This document shows positions 45,680 to 55,775 of a stretch of DNA of 64,000 nt, piece after piece. Under the pieces are notes generated by a model that worked only from the letters and a program-made list of their open reading frames with translations, was not told the origin of the DNA and ran no database searches. Origin of the DNA: Rhodanobacteraceae bacterium (lineage in GTDB: Bacteria; Pseudomonadota; Gammaproteobacteria; Xanthomonadales; Rhodanobacteraceae); assembly GCA_016790075.1 (NCBI GenBank), contig JAEUPP010000066.1, positions 62,001 to 126,000 of the forward strand, in the 5' to 3' direction. Both the position numbers and the translations under genes were made by a program. Position 1 is the stretch's first letter; each line of letters starts with the position of its first letter.

Positions 45680-46684
45680 TTATTTGCCGACGCCGATCTG
45701 ATCAAACACGCCGCCATCGGAGAAGTGAGTCGCCTGCGCCTTCTGCCAACCGCCAAACACTTCGTCGATCGTGAATGTCGTGATGTTCGGAAACACCGCT
45801 GCATACTTTGCCGCGGCAGCGGCATCGCGGGGGCGGTAGTAGTGCTTGGCCGCCATTTCCTGGGCAGCGGGCGTGTACAGGAACTTCAGATAGGCCTCGG
45901 CTACCGCACGTGTACCGTGCTTGTCGGCAACCTTGTCGACAACAGCGACCGGCGGCTCGGCCAGAATCGATACCGACGGTACGACGACGTCAAACTCATC
46001 CGCGCCGAGTTCCTGACGCGCCAGCAGCGCCTCGCTTTCCCAAGCCAGCAGCACGTCGCCTACGCCACGCTGGGCGAAGGTCGTGGTCGCACCGCGCGCG
46101 CCGGTGTCGAGCACCGGGACATTCCTGAATAATGCGGCCACGAACGCTTTCGCCGTCGCATCGCTGCCGCCCGGCAGCCGCAATGCATACCCCCAGGCAG
46201 CGAGGTAGTTCCAGCGCGCACCGCCGGAGGTTTTCGGATTCGGCGTGATGACTTCAACGTCCGGCTTGACGAGGTCACCCCAGTCCCGGATCGCCTTGGG
46301 GTTGCCCTTGCGCACCAGGAAAACGATAGTCGAGGTAAATGGGGTTGCGTTGTGCGGCAGCCGCTGCTGCCAGTCGGCGCCAAGCAGCCCCTTCTGCGCA
46401 AGCGCATCGATATCGTAAGCCAGCGCCAGAGTAACCACATCGGCTTCCAGGCCGTCGACGACCGAACGCGCCTGCTTGCCGGAACCGCCGTGCGACATGT
46501 TCACGACCACACTGTCGCCCTTGTCGGCCTTCCACTGCACAGCAAACGCCGTATTGATGCTTTTGTACAGCTCGCGCGTCGGATCGTAGGACACGTTCAG
46601 CAAGGTGATATCGGCGGCGTTGGCCGCTGCAACACCGAGCCAGAGCAGGGAGCCCAGCAAGGTACGGCGCAGGGATTTCAACAT
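45680..46684 (-). CDS. sbp: periplasmic sulfate-binding protein
   Basis: 334 residues with signal peptide ([19 protein letters not shown]). Sulfate-binding motifs: [47 protein letters not shown] and [24 protein letters not shown]. It delivers sulfate to CysTWA. Start ATG has GGAG. First gene of the operon; the Sbp/CysP distinction (sulfate versus thiosulfate preference) cannot be settled here. Confidence 0.94.
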   Translation of the reverse strand: MLKSLRRTLLGSLLWLGVAAANAADITLLNVSYDPTRELYKSINTAFAVQWKADKGDSVVVNMSHGGSGKQARSVVDGLEADVVTLALAYDIDALAQKGLLGADWQQRLPHNATPFTSTIVFLVRKGNPKAIRDWGDLVKPDVEVITPNPKTSGGARWNYLAAWGYALRLPGGSDATAKAFVAALFRNVPVLDTGARGATTTFAQRGVGDVLLAWESEALLARQELGADEFDVVVPSVSILAEPPVAVVDKVADKHGTRAVAEAYLKFLYTPAAQEMAAKHYYRPRDAAAAAKYAAVFPNITTFTIDEVFGGWQKAQATHFSDGGVFDQIGVGK

Positions 46685-46867
46685 GAGGTCTCCGCAAATC
46701 TCGGATGGCTGGACGCAGCCTACCTGTCTCCGGGTTAAGCCGGAATTGACGCGCCGTTACAACCATATGCCCTGACGATGTTGCAAATCGCGCCCGGTAA
46801 TAACCCCGATCCGGAGCAGGTCACGTTCGAGCCCTCGCCGGCAGCCAGCCGACGCAGGGGAAACATC

Positions 46868-47518
46868 ATGAGCACACAGGTTCTTACCCGCGGTTTCGAG
46901 TGGAAACGTAGCTCCGCCATCAGCGCAACCCTGGCCCTGCATGCCCTGGCTGCGCTGGCCATCCTGGCCCCACCCGCCCTGATCAGCATGCAGAAGATGC
47001 AGGACTCGCCGGTGCTGCCCATTACGCTCAAACGTGAGGAGCCGCCGCCCCCACCGCCGCCCCCGATGCTCAAGGTTGAACCGTTCAAGCCCAGGACGCC
47101 GCCGTTGCGCACGGTCGCACCGCCCAAACCTGAACCGGTGCGCGCCGACCCGGTAGTCACCGAAACCGCAACACCCCAGTCGTATCCGGCCACAACTGAC
47201 CCCGGGCCCGTTGCACCGCCCGCCGCTTCGGTCGAGACTGCACCCAGCGCGCTGGGCTACAAATCGATGAAGGCGGTCGCCTATCCGGCACAGGCTGCGA
47301 GGCAACGGCTGGAAGGTACGGTGCTGCTGCGTGTGCTGGTCGGCGCCGACGGCGTACCGCAGCGCATCGACATCGAGAAGTCATCGGGCCATGGCATCCT
47401 CGATCGAGCCGCCCGCGACGCGGTCATGAAATGGCGCTTCGAGCCGGGCACACGCGATGGCCAGCCGTTTGCTGCCTACGGCCTGGTGCCGATCGCATTT
47501 CGCTTGACCGAGCTGTAG
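46868..47518 (+). CDS. TonB-family energy transducer
   Basis: 216 residues, ATG preceded by AGGGGAA. A single N-terminal membrane helix (SAISATLALHALAALAILA) with the conserved SxxxH pattern is followed by a Pro-rich linker (PPPPPPPPMLKVEPFKPRTPP) and a C-terminal TonB domain (AVAYPAQAARQRLEGTVLLRVLVGADGVPQRIDIEKSSG...ARDAVMKWRFEPG). It transmits proton-motive force to outer-membrane receptors. No receptor or ExbB/D gene is near. Confidence 0.93.
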   Translation: MSTQVLTRGFEWKRSSAISATLALHALAALAILAPPALISMQKMQDSPVLPITLKREEPPPPPPPPMLKVEPFKPRTPPLRTVAPPKPEPVRADPVVTETATPQSYPATTDPGPVAPPAASVETAPSALGYKSMKAVAYPAQAARQRLEGTVLLRVLVGADGVPQRIDIEKSSGHGILDRAARDAVMKWRFEPGTRDGQPFAAYGLVPIAFRLTEL

Positions 47519-47598
47519 TGCTCTGCTCAGCCGTTGCCCCTTGCACGGTGCTGCCAAAGGGATTGGGCGGCGCCGTGCTGTTTAGGCGGGCGACTGCC

Positions 47599-48309
47599 CT
47601 ATCGCAGCTTGCCTTCACCTCCGGACCCAGGCGCATTCGGCGGCCGCCGTCGCGATGACAGCGCACCGCCATCGTCATCCCAATAGCCGAACCAGCGCCG
47701 CGCAATGTACTTGTAGACACGCTTGCCGCTGGCCTTCCAGACACGCGCAAGCCATGAGCGCCGTTTGAGCAGGCGGCGCTCGACCGGGGTCAAAGCCTGC
47801 GGACAATAGCTGCGCTTGTGCTTGAGCAGGTGACGCAGATCTTCGCGCGCCAGCAGGCGAAACCACGACCCGCGACGGCGGCTGACCCAGCAGATCTGAA
47901 AGTCGAGTACCGCCGGCGATCCGTCAGCACGCACCAGCCAGTTGGGTTCCTTGGCCAGATCATTGTGCGCGACGCCACGCGCGCGCAGTGTACGCAACAG
48001 CTTATGCGCCTGCCGATACCAGTTTGCATCGCGCGGCGGGGTAACCTGCATCGGCGCTCCCGCCAGATAGCTGCGTTCCAGCACCCGGCCGTCCCAGCTC
48101 CTCAGTTGCGGAACGCCATCAAGTCCGTGGAGGCACTGTAGCCCACGCGCCTCGTGCCTGGCGGCCCAGCGCGCCAGTCCGCGCAACAGCCAGTGCGCAC
48201 TGCGTGTATCGCGGCGTACAAATATTTCGTCGCCGGCTTGTACACGCTCGATATGGCCAAAGGTATCGGCCTTGAGCAATTCGCGAGTTTCTGACGTGTT
48301 GTGCATCAT
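47599..48309 (-). CDS. kinase-like phosphotransferase (WaaP/Kdo-kinase-like)
   Basis: 236 residues. Kinase-like active-site elements are visible: GVAHNDLAKEPNWLV (HxDxxxxN catalytic loop with N replaced around it) and AVLDFQICW (the DFx metal-binding motif). The N-lobe is short. This is the layout of the small RIO/Kdo-kinase-like phosphotransferases of proteobacteria, which often act on lipopolysaccharide; the substrate is inferred only. Start MMHNT or MHNT three bases apart. Confidence 0.72.
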   Translation of the reverse strand: MMHNTSETRELLKADTFGHIERVQAGDEIFVRRDTRSAHWLLRGLARWAARHEARGLQCLHGLDGVPQLRSWDGRVLERSYLAGAPMQVTPPRDANWYRQAHKLLRTLRARGVAHNDLAKEPNWLVRADGSPAVLDFQICWVSRRRGSWFRLLAREDLRHLLKHKRSYCPQALTPVERRLLKRRSWLARVWKASGKRVYKYIARRWFGYWDDDGGALSSRRRPPNAPGSGGEGKLR

Positions 48310-48363
48310 GGCCGCAGCGTAGCATGAGCGTTGCAACGGACATTTCCGCAGGGGGGATATGCA

Positions 48364-48852
48364 ATGACTGTAGTCCTGTACGTGCTGGCCGCAGCGATGA
48401 TCGTTATCGGACTGCTGGGCACCGTGCTGCCGGCGTTACCCGGAGTCCCGCTGCTGTTTGCCGGCATGTTTCTCGCAGCCTGGACGGGCAGCTTCGTCTA
48501 TATCGGTCCGCTGACACTCGGTGTGCTTGGCGTGCTCTGCGCACTCGCCATTGCTGCAGACATCGTTGCGAGCTTGCTCGGCGCCAAGCGCGTAGGCGCA
48601 AGCACCTGGGCGCTTGTCGGGGCCGGCGTCGGCACGTTCGCGGGATTTTTCTTCGGACTGCCGGGGTTGATTCTTGGCCCATTTCTTGGCGCGCTCGGCG
48701 GGGAGCTCATGGCCGGCAGCTCACTCAAGCGTGCGGCGCATATCGGCATAGGCACCTGGCTAGGCATGTTGTTCGGCACCCTCGCCAAGGTGGCGCTTGC
48801 GTTCGCGATGATCGGCGTTTTCCTGTTTGCACTGCTGATCCCGGCCACGTAG
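48364..48852 (+). CDS. DUF456-family membrane protein
   Basis: 162 residues with about five membrane segments and repeated Gly-rich patterns: VIGLLGTVLPALPGVPLLFAGMFLAAW and VGTFAGFFFGLPGLILGPFLGALGGEL match DUF456. Function unknown. Start ATG with GGGGGG upstream. Confidence 0.88.
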   Translation: MTVVLYVLAAAMIVIGLLGTVLPALPGVPLLFAGMFLAAWTGSFVYIGPLTLGVLGVLCALAIAADIVASLLGAKRVGASTWALVGAGVGTFAGFFFGLPGLILGPFLGALGGELMAGSSLKRAAHIGIGTWLGMLFGTLAKVALAFAMIGVFLFALLIPAT

Positions 48853-48938
48853 CTGACTTACGGCATACCGACCTCCGGCACATTTTCCTGGTGCAAGGCT
48901 CGCGCAACACTGCGGCATCTTCTGCAAAGGAACCTGCC

Positions 48939-50690
48939 ATGTCGCGCCTGCAACGATTAGCCGCCGCCTGCTTGCTCGCCCTTTCCCTACCGGCCGCGGC
49001 CAGCGACGACTGGATCGCGCGCAGCAATGCGAACGCGCAGGGCATTCTCAAGGTGCTCGCGGACTTCAGTCCTGAATCCGCAAGCGGGTTCGGCCTGCCC
49101 GGCTACGACGAAAACGTGGTCGACCTCAAGCCTGACAACGGCGCTCGCTTGCGCAAAGCCATGGCAGTCGCAAAAGCCGAACTCGAAGCCAAGCGTGCGG
49201 CCGAGCGCGATCCTCGCCTGGCGCAGGATCTCGACATCATGATCGACGCTATCCAGCGCCAGAGCGACAGCAGCGCGATCAACGAAAAACACCTGTTGCC
49301 CTATGTCGACGTCGGCCAGGCCATTTTCCGCGGCGAGTTCGCCCTGCTCAACGATGAGGCGACAGCCGCACAACGCGCTGCGGCGCCCAGACGTCTGCAG
49401 CGCTATCTGGGCCTGGAGGCTGGATATACGCCGCTGACCGAACTCGCCAAGGCTCGCTTCGAAGAAAAACTGGGGCAACCTGGACTATTGGGCCCGGTCA
49501 GGAAAGAAGTGGAAAGTGCGCTCGCTGCAACACCGCAATACATCAAGGGCCTGCGCGAACTCTACGCAAAGCACAAGATCAAGGGGGCCGACAAGGCGCT
49601 GGATACGCTGGAGAAACAGCTGGCCGACTACGACGCCTGGCAACGCAGCACCGTGCTGCCGCGCGCGCGCGACGACTTCCGCCTGCCGGCCGAACTCTAC
49701 GCCGACAACCTCAAGAACGTTGGCCTCGACATTCCTCCGGAACAACTGGTGCAGAAGGCCCGGCTGTCCTATGCGGAGATCCGCAACGAAATGCAGGCCA
49801 TCGCCAGCCAGATCGCGGCGCAACGCAAGCTGCCAGACAGCGACTACCGCGCCGTGATGAAGGCGCTCAAGCGCGAGCAGATTCCTGCCGATCAGGTCGA
49901 AGCCACCTACCGCGAGGTCATCACCAAGGTCGAAGACATTCTGCGGCGCGAACGCATTATCAGCCTGCCAGAACGGCCAATGCTCATGCGCCTGGCATCG
50001 GCCGCGGAGACTGCTGCGCAACCGGCGCCGCATATGGACCCGCCGCCGCTGATTGGAAACAAGGGCGAACGCGGCACATTCGTGCTGACCGCCGGCAATC
50101 CCGGCAACGACGGCAAGTCAGACAGCTACGACGACTTCAGTCACAAGGGCGCCACCTGGACGCTGACGGCGCATGAAGGCCGCCCCGGTCATGAACTGCA
50201 ATTCACGGCTATGGTTGAACGCGGGGTCTCGCTGGCGCGCAGCCTGTTCGCATTCAATAGTGTCAATGTGGAAGGTTGGGCTTTGTACGCAGAAGCCGAG
50301 ACCAAGCCGTACGAACCGCTGGAAGGTCAGCTATTTGCACTGCAGGCGCGGCTACAGCGCGCTGCACGCGCAATCCTCGACCCCATGCTCAACCTTGGAC
50401 AGATCACACCCGAACGCGCACATCAGGTGCTGACCGACGAGGTCGGCCTGTCCAAGGGCCTGGCCACGCAGGAGATCAACCGCTACACCTTCCGCGCACC
50501 GGGTCAGGCCACCAGCTATTTCTACGGCTATACCCGCCTCATGGAACTGCGGGCAAAAACCGAAATCACCCTGGGCTCAAAATTCGACCGCACGAAATTC
50601 AACGACTTCGTGGTTGGTCAGGGACTGCTACCGCCGGATCTGCTCGACAAAGCGGTCACCAACGAGTTCATTCCCCAGTTCACGAAGTGA
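48939..50690 (+). CDS. secreted DUF885 protein (probable metallopeptidase-like)
   Basis: 583 residues, signal peptide LQRLAAACLLALSLPAAA. It is a DUF885 protein: the conserved HEGRPGHELQ motif (H412, E413, H418) is followed by NVEGWALYAE, which together form the presumed zinc site of this family. No crystal-proven activity is assumed. Start ATG is 86 nt after the DUF456 gene; the much longer upstream reading overlaps that gene and is rejected. Confidence 0.9.
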   Translation: MSRLQRLAAACLLALSLPAAASDDWIARSNANAQGILKVLADFSPESASGFGLPGYDENVVDLKPDNGARLRKAMAVAKAELEAKRAAERDPRLAQDLDIMIDAIQRQSDSSAINEKHLLPYVDVGQAIFRGEFALLNDEATAAQRAAAPRRLQRYLGLEAGYTPLTELAKARFEEKLGQPGLLGPVRKEVESALAATPQYIKGLRELYAKHKIKGADKALDTLEKQLADYDAWQRSTVLPRARDDFRLPAELYADNLKNVGLDIPPEQLVQKARLSYAEIRNEMQAIASQIAAQRKLPDSDYRAVMKALKREQIPADQVEATYREVITKVEDILRRERIISLPERPMLMRLASAAETAAQPAPHMDPPPLIGNKGERGTFVLTAGNPGNDGKSDSYDDFSHKGATWTLTAHEGRPGHELQFTAMVERGVSLARSLFAFNSVNVEGWALYAEAETKPYEPLEGQLFALQARLQRAARAILDPMLNLGQITPERAHQVLTDEVGLSKGLATQEINRYTFRAPGQATSYFYGYTRLMELRAKTEITLGSKFDRTKFNDFVVGQGLLPPDLLDKAVTNEFIPQFTK

Positions 50691-50730
50691 ACGCACGAGC
50701 GCGCCCGGTTGCGGCTCGCCGCAACCGGCA

Positions 50731-51717
50731 TCAGGCCTGTGGCAACAGCAGAATCTTGCCCTCGCGTTCCCCGGCGGCGGCGGCGGCAACCGCTTCCTTG
50801 ATCCTGGCCAGGGGATAGGTCGCCTGTACGGGCGCGCGCAGCGTGCCGCTAGCGATAAGCCCGCCGATCTCGGCAAACACCTCGCTGCGGCGCTGGGGCA
50901 GCGCCCTGCGGAACCATTGCGACAACCAGAAACCGCGCAGGGTGATGTCCCGAAACACGAACGAGGCCGGCGAAATCTGACAGGGTTCTCCGCTCATGGC
51001 GCCGTAATTCACGAGGGTGGCGCCCTCAGCAAGACAACGTGCGAGGTTGTCAGTAGCCGCGCCGCCGACTGCGTCGATACCGAGCTTGATCGCTGCCGCA
51101 TCGGTTGCTTGTGCCACACGCTTGGCCAGCTTGTCGCCGTCGACGAGTACGATGTCACCACCAGCCTTCTTGACCGCGTCGACCGCCGATTCGCGCCGCA
51201 CGATGTTGACGCAGCGCAAACCCCGCGCCTTGGCAATACCTATCAGATAACTGCCAACGGCCGAATTCGCCGCATTCTGGATAACCCAGTCGCCGGGCTG
51301 CAAAGTGACGAAGTCACTGAGCATCAGCAGCGCCGTAGGCGGATTGATCGCGAGCATGGATAACTGCTGCGGATCAACACCGTCCGGCAATGCGATCAGC
51401 CCTTTCGCTTCGGCGATCATGTGCGTACGCCAGGTGCCGCTACCGACCGGGAGCAACACGGCACGCCCGCTCCAGCTCGGCTCTACCCCGCTGCCCAGGC
51501 CTACCACGCGGCCTACGCCTTCATTGCCGCCAACCGCCGGCAGCGGCGGCAGCAGACCGTATTGGCCCGTCAGGGTCAGCACATCTGAGGGATTGATAGG
51601 AGCAGCGAGTACCTCGATCAGCACCTGCCCGGCCGCTAGCGGCGGCAGCACTAGATCGACGACGGTGATGACGTCTTGCGGCACGGGACCGCGCTCAGCG
51701 TATTCAGCCTTCTTCAC
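50731..51717 (-). CDS. zinc-independent MDR oxidoreductase, enoyl reductase-like
   Basis: 328 residues; start GTG with GGAGAAAA (the preceding ATG frame has no such site). Medium-chain dehydrogenase/reductase fold: INPSDVLTLTGQYG, PAVGGNEGVGRVVGLG and the NADP-binding WVIQNAANSAVGSYLIGIAKARG of trans-2-enoyl-CoA/ACP reductases (MECR type). No catalytic-zinc cysteine cluster is seen. It probably reduces enoyl thioesters or quinones. Confidence 0.85.
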   Translation of the reverse strand: MKKAEYAERGPVPQDVITVVDLVLPPLAAGQVLIEVLAAPINPSDVLTLTGQYGLLPPLPAVGGNEGVGRVVGLGSGVEPSWSGRAVLLPVGSGTWRTHMIAEAKGLIALPDGVDPQQLSMLAINPPTALLMLSDFVTLQPGDWVIQNAANSAVGSYLIGIAKARGLRCVNIVRRESAVDAVKKAGGDIVLVDGDKLAKRVAQATDAAAIKLGIDAVGGAATDNLARCLAEGATLVNYGAMSGEPCQISPASFVFRDITLRGFWLSQWFRRALPQRRSEVFAEIGGLIASGTLRAPVQATYPLARIKEAVAAAAAGEREGKILLLPQA

Positions 51718-51746
51718 AGGTTTTCTCCGCAAACAGACCGGCGAAA

Positions 51747-52409
51747 TCAGAGGATTTCTGCCGGCACCACGTAGAGCAGGATCGAAAAGAAATGCAGCAC
51801 GCTGCCGAGCAGCACAAAACCATGCCATATCGCATGACTGAAACGCAGCCGGCGCCAGAGATAGAACGGCACACCAAGTGTGTACGCAGCACCGCCGAGG
51901 AACAGCAGCCACAGGCCCCCGCTAGGCACGCTTTCAAGCAAAGGCCCGAGTGCGGCAAGCGCACTCCAGCCCATGCCGATATACAACGCAACCGCAGCCC
52001 CGCGGTAGCGCTTGAGCCGCGACAGTTCACAGACCATGCCGAGCAACGCAAGCCCCCAGACCACACCAAACAGTATCCAGCCATAGGTACCGTGCAGGCT
52101 GATCAAGGTATACGGCGTATAGGTTCCCGCTATCAGCAGATAGATTGCGATATGGTCGAGAGCACGCAGCGTCGGCTTTGCGACCTCGTTCGGAATGCCG
52201 TGATAGAGCGTCGATGCGGTGTACAGCAGCACCAGCGTCGCACCAAAGACCGCCACGCTGGTGACGTGCCAGGCATTGCCGGCTATGGTCGCGAACGCCA
52301 CAAGCACGCAGAGTCCAGCAATGCTGAGCACGATGCCGACACCGTGAATGGCGCTGGAGATGATTTCTTCGAGCAGGGGGTAGCGCATCGTGCTAGCGGG
52401 ATTCGCCAT
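51747..52409 (-). CDS. hemolysin III / PAQR-like membrane protein
   Basis: 220 residues with seven membrane helices and the family pattern: EEIISSAIHGVGIVLSIAGL, TLYHG, LDHIAIYLLIAGTYTPYTLI and the C-terminal HAIWHGFVLLGSVLHFFSIL. The conserved His residues (STLYHG, HAIWH, LH) could bind a metal. Start ATG is preceded by GAG only; MRYPLL a few codons on is an alternative. Function in bacteria is poorly defined. Confidence 0.9.
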   Translation of the reverse strand: MANPASTMRYPLLEEIISSAIHGVGIVLSIAGLCVLVAFATIAGNAWHVTSVAVFGATLVLLYTASTLYHGIPNEVAKPTLRALDHIAIYLLIAGTYTPYTLISLHGTYGWILFGVVWGLALLGMVCELSRLKRYRGAAVALYIGMGWSALAALGPLLESVPSGGLWLLFLGGAAYTLGVPFYLWRRLRFSHAIWHGFVLLGSVLHFFSILLYVVPAEIL

Positions 52410-52599
52410 GGCAGCCAACTCGGAAGTCGCACGGGGGCCGCGCGACCATAGCTCAGCGCAGCCCAAAATTCAAACAACTGTTTGAGGCCTGACCGGCACC
52501 GACCCCAGCGAGCGCGACAGGCTGGGATATTGCCGGGGCGGCCGCCGCACCAACACCGAAGCCTTCCGTCAGCGCAGCCGTGGCCAGCGCTTGTACTCC

Positions 52600-53529
52600 C
52601 TAGGCCCGCATCCGCGCTTGATCGCGTATGCGCCGCAGATAGTCGAGCACGCGACTTGACAGGCTGACTTCGCGCGGCGCCTCAACCGCATGCCGGCGCA
52701 GACGCTGCGGCTCATGGCGGAGTTCACGATGCCGCTCCAGGGCGGCCTGCAACGCACGCCGCAGCAACTCGCGCACCAGCGGCTTGGGCAGAAAACGAAA
52801 TACCTGGCCTTGGTTGATAAGGTCGATCAGGAGGCGCCCGTCCCGCAGCGACGAGCATGCAATGGCAAGCGTGCGCGGATTCGCCTGCTTCAGAAGCTTG
52901 AGCGCGCCGATTACGTCATCACTGCTGTGCCGCAGTTCTGCCAGGATTACCGCGTATTCCCTGTCCTCAATAAACGCAAGCGCGGTCTCGACATTTGCCG
53001 CAGATGCGACCGTGCTGCCAGACGGCAGCAATTCACGCACTATGGCCGCGGTCAGAGGATCTTCGTCTAGGACCAGCACAGACGCTGGCGCGTGCTCGCG
53101 CACCACGGCGGGCAGAGGCACTACCGGCATCCGTGACCGACGCGCAAAGTCACCCTGTGCTATCTCTGCAGCACTCGCGATGGCCTCCTGTAGCCGCGCG
53201 GAGTTCCAGGGTTTTTCGAGAAAACGGAAGATCTCGCCGTCGTTGACCGCCGCTTCTACCGCCGCAAGATCCGCAAAGCCGGTCAGCAGCAGCCGCATGC
53301 TATGCGGCGAGTGGTCACGAATCTGGCGCAGCAGGTCGACGCCACTGATCGCTGGCATGCGCTGATCGCTTACGACGACATGCACCGGGCGCGAGCGCAC
53401 CCAGTGCAACACTTGCACCGGGTCGGTCGTCGCAAGCACTTCGTAGCGTCCGCGCAGCAGCAGTGACAGCGAGCGCAAAATACGCTCCTCGTCGTCGATC
53501 AGCACGACGCAAGGTTTGTCCACACTCAT
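52600..53529 (-). CDS. double-receiver response regulator, second receiver with Glu
   Basis: 309 residues; two receiver domains plus an Arg-rich C-terminal helix region (RALQAALERHRELRHEPQRLRRH), no known output domain. Receiver 1 (about 8-120) has the DD pair (D12/D13), phospho-acceptor D55 (VVVSDQRMP) and K106. Receiver 2 (about 150-265) has Glu198 (AVILAELRHS) where the phospho-Asp should be, a possible phospho-mimic. It overlaps the preceding histidine kinase by 4 nt, so the kinase is its likely partner. Confidence 0.86.
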   Translation of the reverse strand: MSVDKPCVVLIDDEERILRSLSLLLRGRYEVLATTDPVQVLHWVRSRPVHVVVSDQRMPAISGVDLLRQIRDHSPHSMRLLLTGFADLAAVEAAVNDGEIFRFLEKPWNSARLQEAIASAAEIAQGDFARRSRMPVVPLPAVVREHAPASVLVLDEDPLTAAIVRELLPSGSTVASAANVETALAFIEDREYAVILAELRHSSDDVIGALKLLKQANPRTLAIACSSLRDGRLLIDLINQGQVFRFLPKPLVRELLRRALQAALERHRELRHEPQRLRRHAVEAPREVSLSSRVLDYLRRIRDQARMRA

Positions 53530-54860
53530 GACGCCACCTGCGGAGTAGCGCCGGCCAGCGGCAGGGCAATGACAAAGCGCGTACCGGATGTCGGTGTCGA
53601 TGTCGCCGCAATGCGTCCACCGTGCGCCTGCACGATTTGCTGGCAAATCGAAAGACCGAGGCCCGTGCCCTGCCCCACCGGCTTGGTAGTGAAGAATGGC
53701 TCGAAGATTCGTGGCAATACGTCTGCGGGTATGCCGCGACCGTTGTCCTGCACTCCGACCAGCGCATATCCACCAAGTACCTGCGTGCGGATCACGATGC
53801 AGCCGTGGTCGTGATCGATGGCCTGGGCGGCATTGCTGATGAGATTCAGCAGCACCTGATTGATCTGTGCTGGCGCGCAACGCAGCGCCGGCAGCTCGCC
53901 ATAACGGCATTGCACCTGAATGTTGCGCTTCCTGAGCAGGTGTCCCCCGATGCGCAAGGCGGCATCGATAAGACCGTGCAGATCGACGGCATCGGCATGT
54001 GCTGCGTCGACTCGGGAGAAATCCTTGAGATTGGCCACAAGATCAGCGATCTGCGCAACCCCGTGCAAGGCGTCATCAAGCAATCCCGACAACTCGCCAA
54101 ACAGCGATGGATCAAACTCGGGGCTCGCCTCATCAAGCCGCAGCACTTGCTGCTGCGTGGTCTCGTCGGTGACGACAGCCGCCCGCAGGCTGCTGGCCGC
54201 ACCAACATACTCCGCCGCAGCCGGCAGCAGATCACGCGTCATTTCCAGATTGTTCTGCACATAGCCCAGCGGCGTGTTGATTTCATGGGCGAGTCCGGCA
54301 ACGAGCTGGCCTAGCGCAGCCAGTTTTTCCGACTGCACGAGTCGGTGCTGGGAGGCTTTGAGCCGCTGGTAGGCCGCTTCTAGTTCCTGCGAGTGCTGAC
54401 CGACCTTGACCTCAAGCGCGCGCAAGACATCAAGCACAATGCCCATACCGACATAGCGGCCATCGGTGCCGAGCACGACGAAATCCTCGGTAATTGGCCG
54501 GCGCAACTGCTGCCCGATCAACTGCCCGGCTGCTTCAATACTGCTGTCGATGGGTAACCGCAGCGGCTGTGTGTCCATCAGCGTGGTTACCGAACGGCGA
54601 CCATGCAGCTCGCGCCCATAAGGCTGCATGTAAACCCGCAGCATGAGCTCATGCCGCGTGATGCAGCCAAGCACGCGGCCGGCCTCGACGACGGGAAGGG
54701 ACAGCAGCGCAGCGTTGGCAGGATCAAGAAAACGCTCGCCGGCCTCGCTGACACTGCAGCGTGGTGTCAATGGTGTCACCCGGACCAGTAGCGCAGCGAG
54801 TGCTGAATCACTGCTGCGCTCTTCCGCTCCAGGCCCGGCAATCGGCGAAGGCAACGTCAT
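53526..54860 (-). CDS. sensor histidine kinase with N-terminal CBS domains
   Basis: 444 residues. An N-terminal CBS pair (about 20-145; VEAGRVLGCITRHELMLR, ITEDFVVLGTDGRYVGMGIVLDVL) may sense nucleotides. HisKA with the phospho-His in LVAGLAHEINTPLGYVQNN, then HATPase_c (NQVLLNLISNAAQAI, GIPADVLPRIFEPFFTTKPVGQGTGLGLS). No membrane segment, so it is cytoplasmic. It overlaps the response-regulator gene. The ribosome site is unclear; ATG at 54860 is preferred. Confidence 0.9.
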   Translation of the reverse strand: MTLPSPIAGPGAEERSSDSALAALLVRVTPLTPRCSVSEAGERFLDPANAALLSLPVVEAGRVLGCITRHELMLRVYMQPYGRELHGRRSVTTLMDTQPLRLPIDSSIEAAGQLIGQQLRRPITEDFVVLGTDGRYVGMGIVLDVLRALEVKVGQHSQELEAAYQRLKASQHRLVQSEKLAALGQLVAGLAHEINTPLGYVQNNLEMTRDLLPAAAEYVGAASSLRAAVVTDETTQQQVLRLDEASPEFDPSLFGELSGLLDDALHGVAQIADLVANLKDFSRVDAAHADAVDLHGLIDAALRIGGHLLRKRNIQVQCRYGELPALRCAPAQINQVLLNLISNAAQAIDHDHGCIVIRTQVLGGYALVGVQDNGRGIPADVLPRIFEPFFTTKPVGQGTGLGLSICQQIVQAHGGRIAATSTPTSGTRFVIALPLAGATPQVAS

Positions 54861-55057
54861 GAATAAAGAATCGCGAGCCGCCACGCGGCAATGTCATAGA
54901 GCCTAGAGCGCGTATGCGTCATGCAGATGACGCTATGCATCAGCGGTCGCGCTGCGAACCTGCGCGCCCATCACTTTGCCCGAGAATGGTGCGCGGCTAT
55001 ATCAAGGTATCAAAAGAAAATTTGCCAGGTCTGCACAGGAAATAACCACAGCCTGGC

Positions 55058-55486
55058 TCAGCGTGTACTGATGACGAACTTGCCGAAATCGATGCCGATA
55101 TTGATGCCTTCGCCGGTACCGGCCAGCGCCAGCGAGACATCGCCTTTGGTCACGACACTCGCCGCAGATGACCTGACCGCACCGGCATGTGCCCCACCCG
55201 TGGCATAAGTTCCGAGCAGATCACGGACGTCCTGAACTTCCGAGAACTTGCCGCGGCCGTTGTCGATGCGCTGCTTGCCGAACGTGATCCCGCCACCTTT
55301 GGTACGGATCTTGACCTTGAGAGTCTGGCCGTTGTCGCACCGGATGGTACCGCTGCCACTGGCGGTCTTGTAGAAGGCCGACCAGCCCGACATGTTGAAC
55401 TCCATCTCACAGTCGGTTGCCGCGGCCGCACTTTGCGCACCAACCAACAGCACGGCAGCCGCCAGCCTACCTATCGTCTTGTTCAT
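55058..55486 (-). CDS. conserved periplasmic protein, unknown
   Basis: 142 residues with signal peptide (AAAVLLVGAQSAAAA). The mature part starts TDCEMEFNMSGWSAFYKTASGSG and contains GGGITFGKQRIDNGRGKFSEV and a basic hydrophilic C-terminus. It has two cysteines near the N-terminus that could form a disulfide. The ATG has AGGGG. No function assigned. It stands alone. Confidence 0.75.
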   Translation of the reverse strand: MNKTIGRLAAAVLLVGAQSAAAATDCEMEFNMSGWSAFYKTASGSGTIRCDNGQTLKVKIRTKGGGITFGKQRIDNGRGKFSEVQDVRDLLGTYATGGAHAGAVRSSAASVVTKGDVSLALAGTGEGINIGIDFGKFVISTR

Positions 55487-55775
55487 AACCCCTCGCCCGC
55501 CGCAGGAAACAGACTCCTAAGGTAAGCCCTTAGGCGTACTCATAGCGAGGCCCTCATGCCCGACCGCGCGCAGCCAAGCGCTTGCTCCGCAGGCATCTGA
55601 TGGCTACGGGATGCAAGCACGCGCCAAGCTCCCTACCAGGCCCAGCCGGCACAGAGGTTAGTCCAGCGCAGATCCCGAATCCCGTCGCGCGGTCGTGGCG
55701 GTGCTGCACAAGCTGGCGCAACAAGTCGGGCCACGCCTGCTAAGCTAGAGCGAACTGCGCCACAGGGATCGCGTC

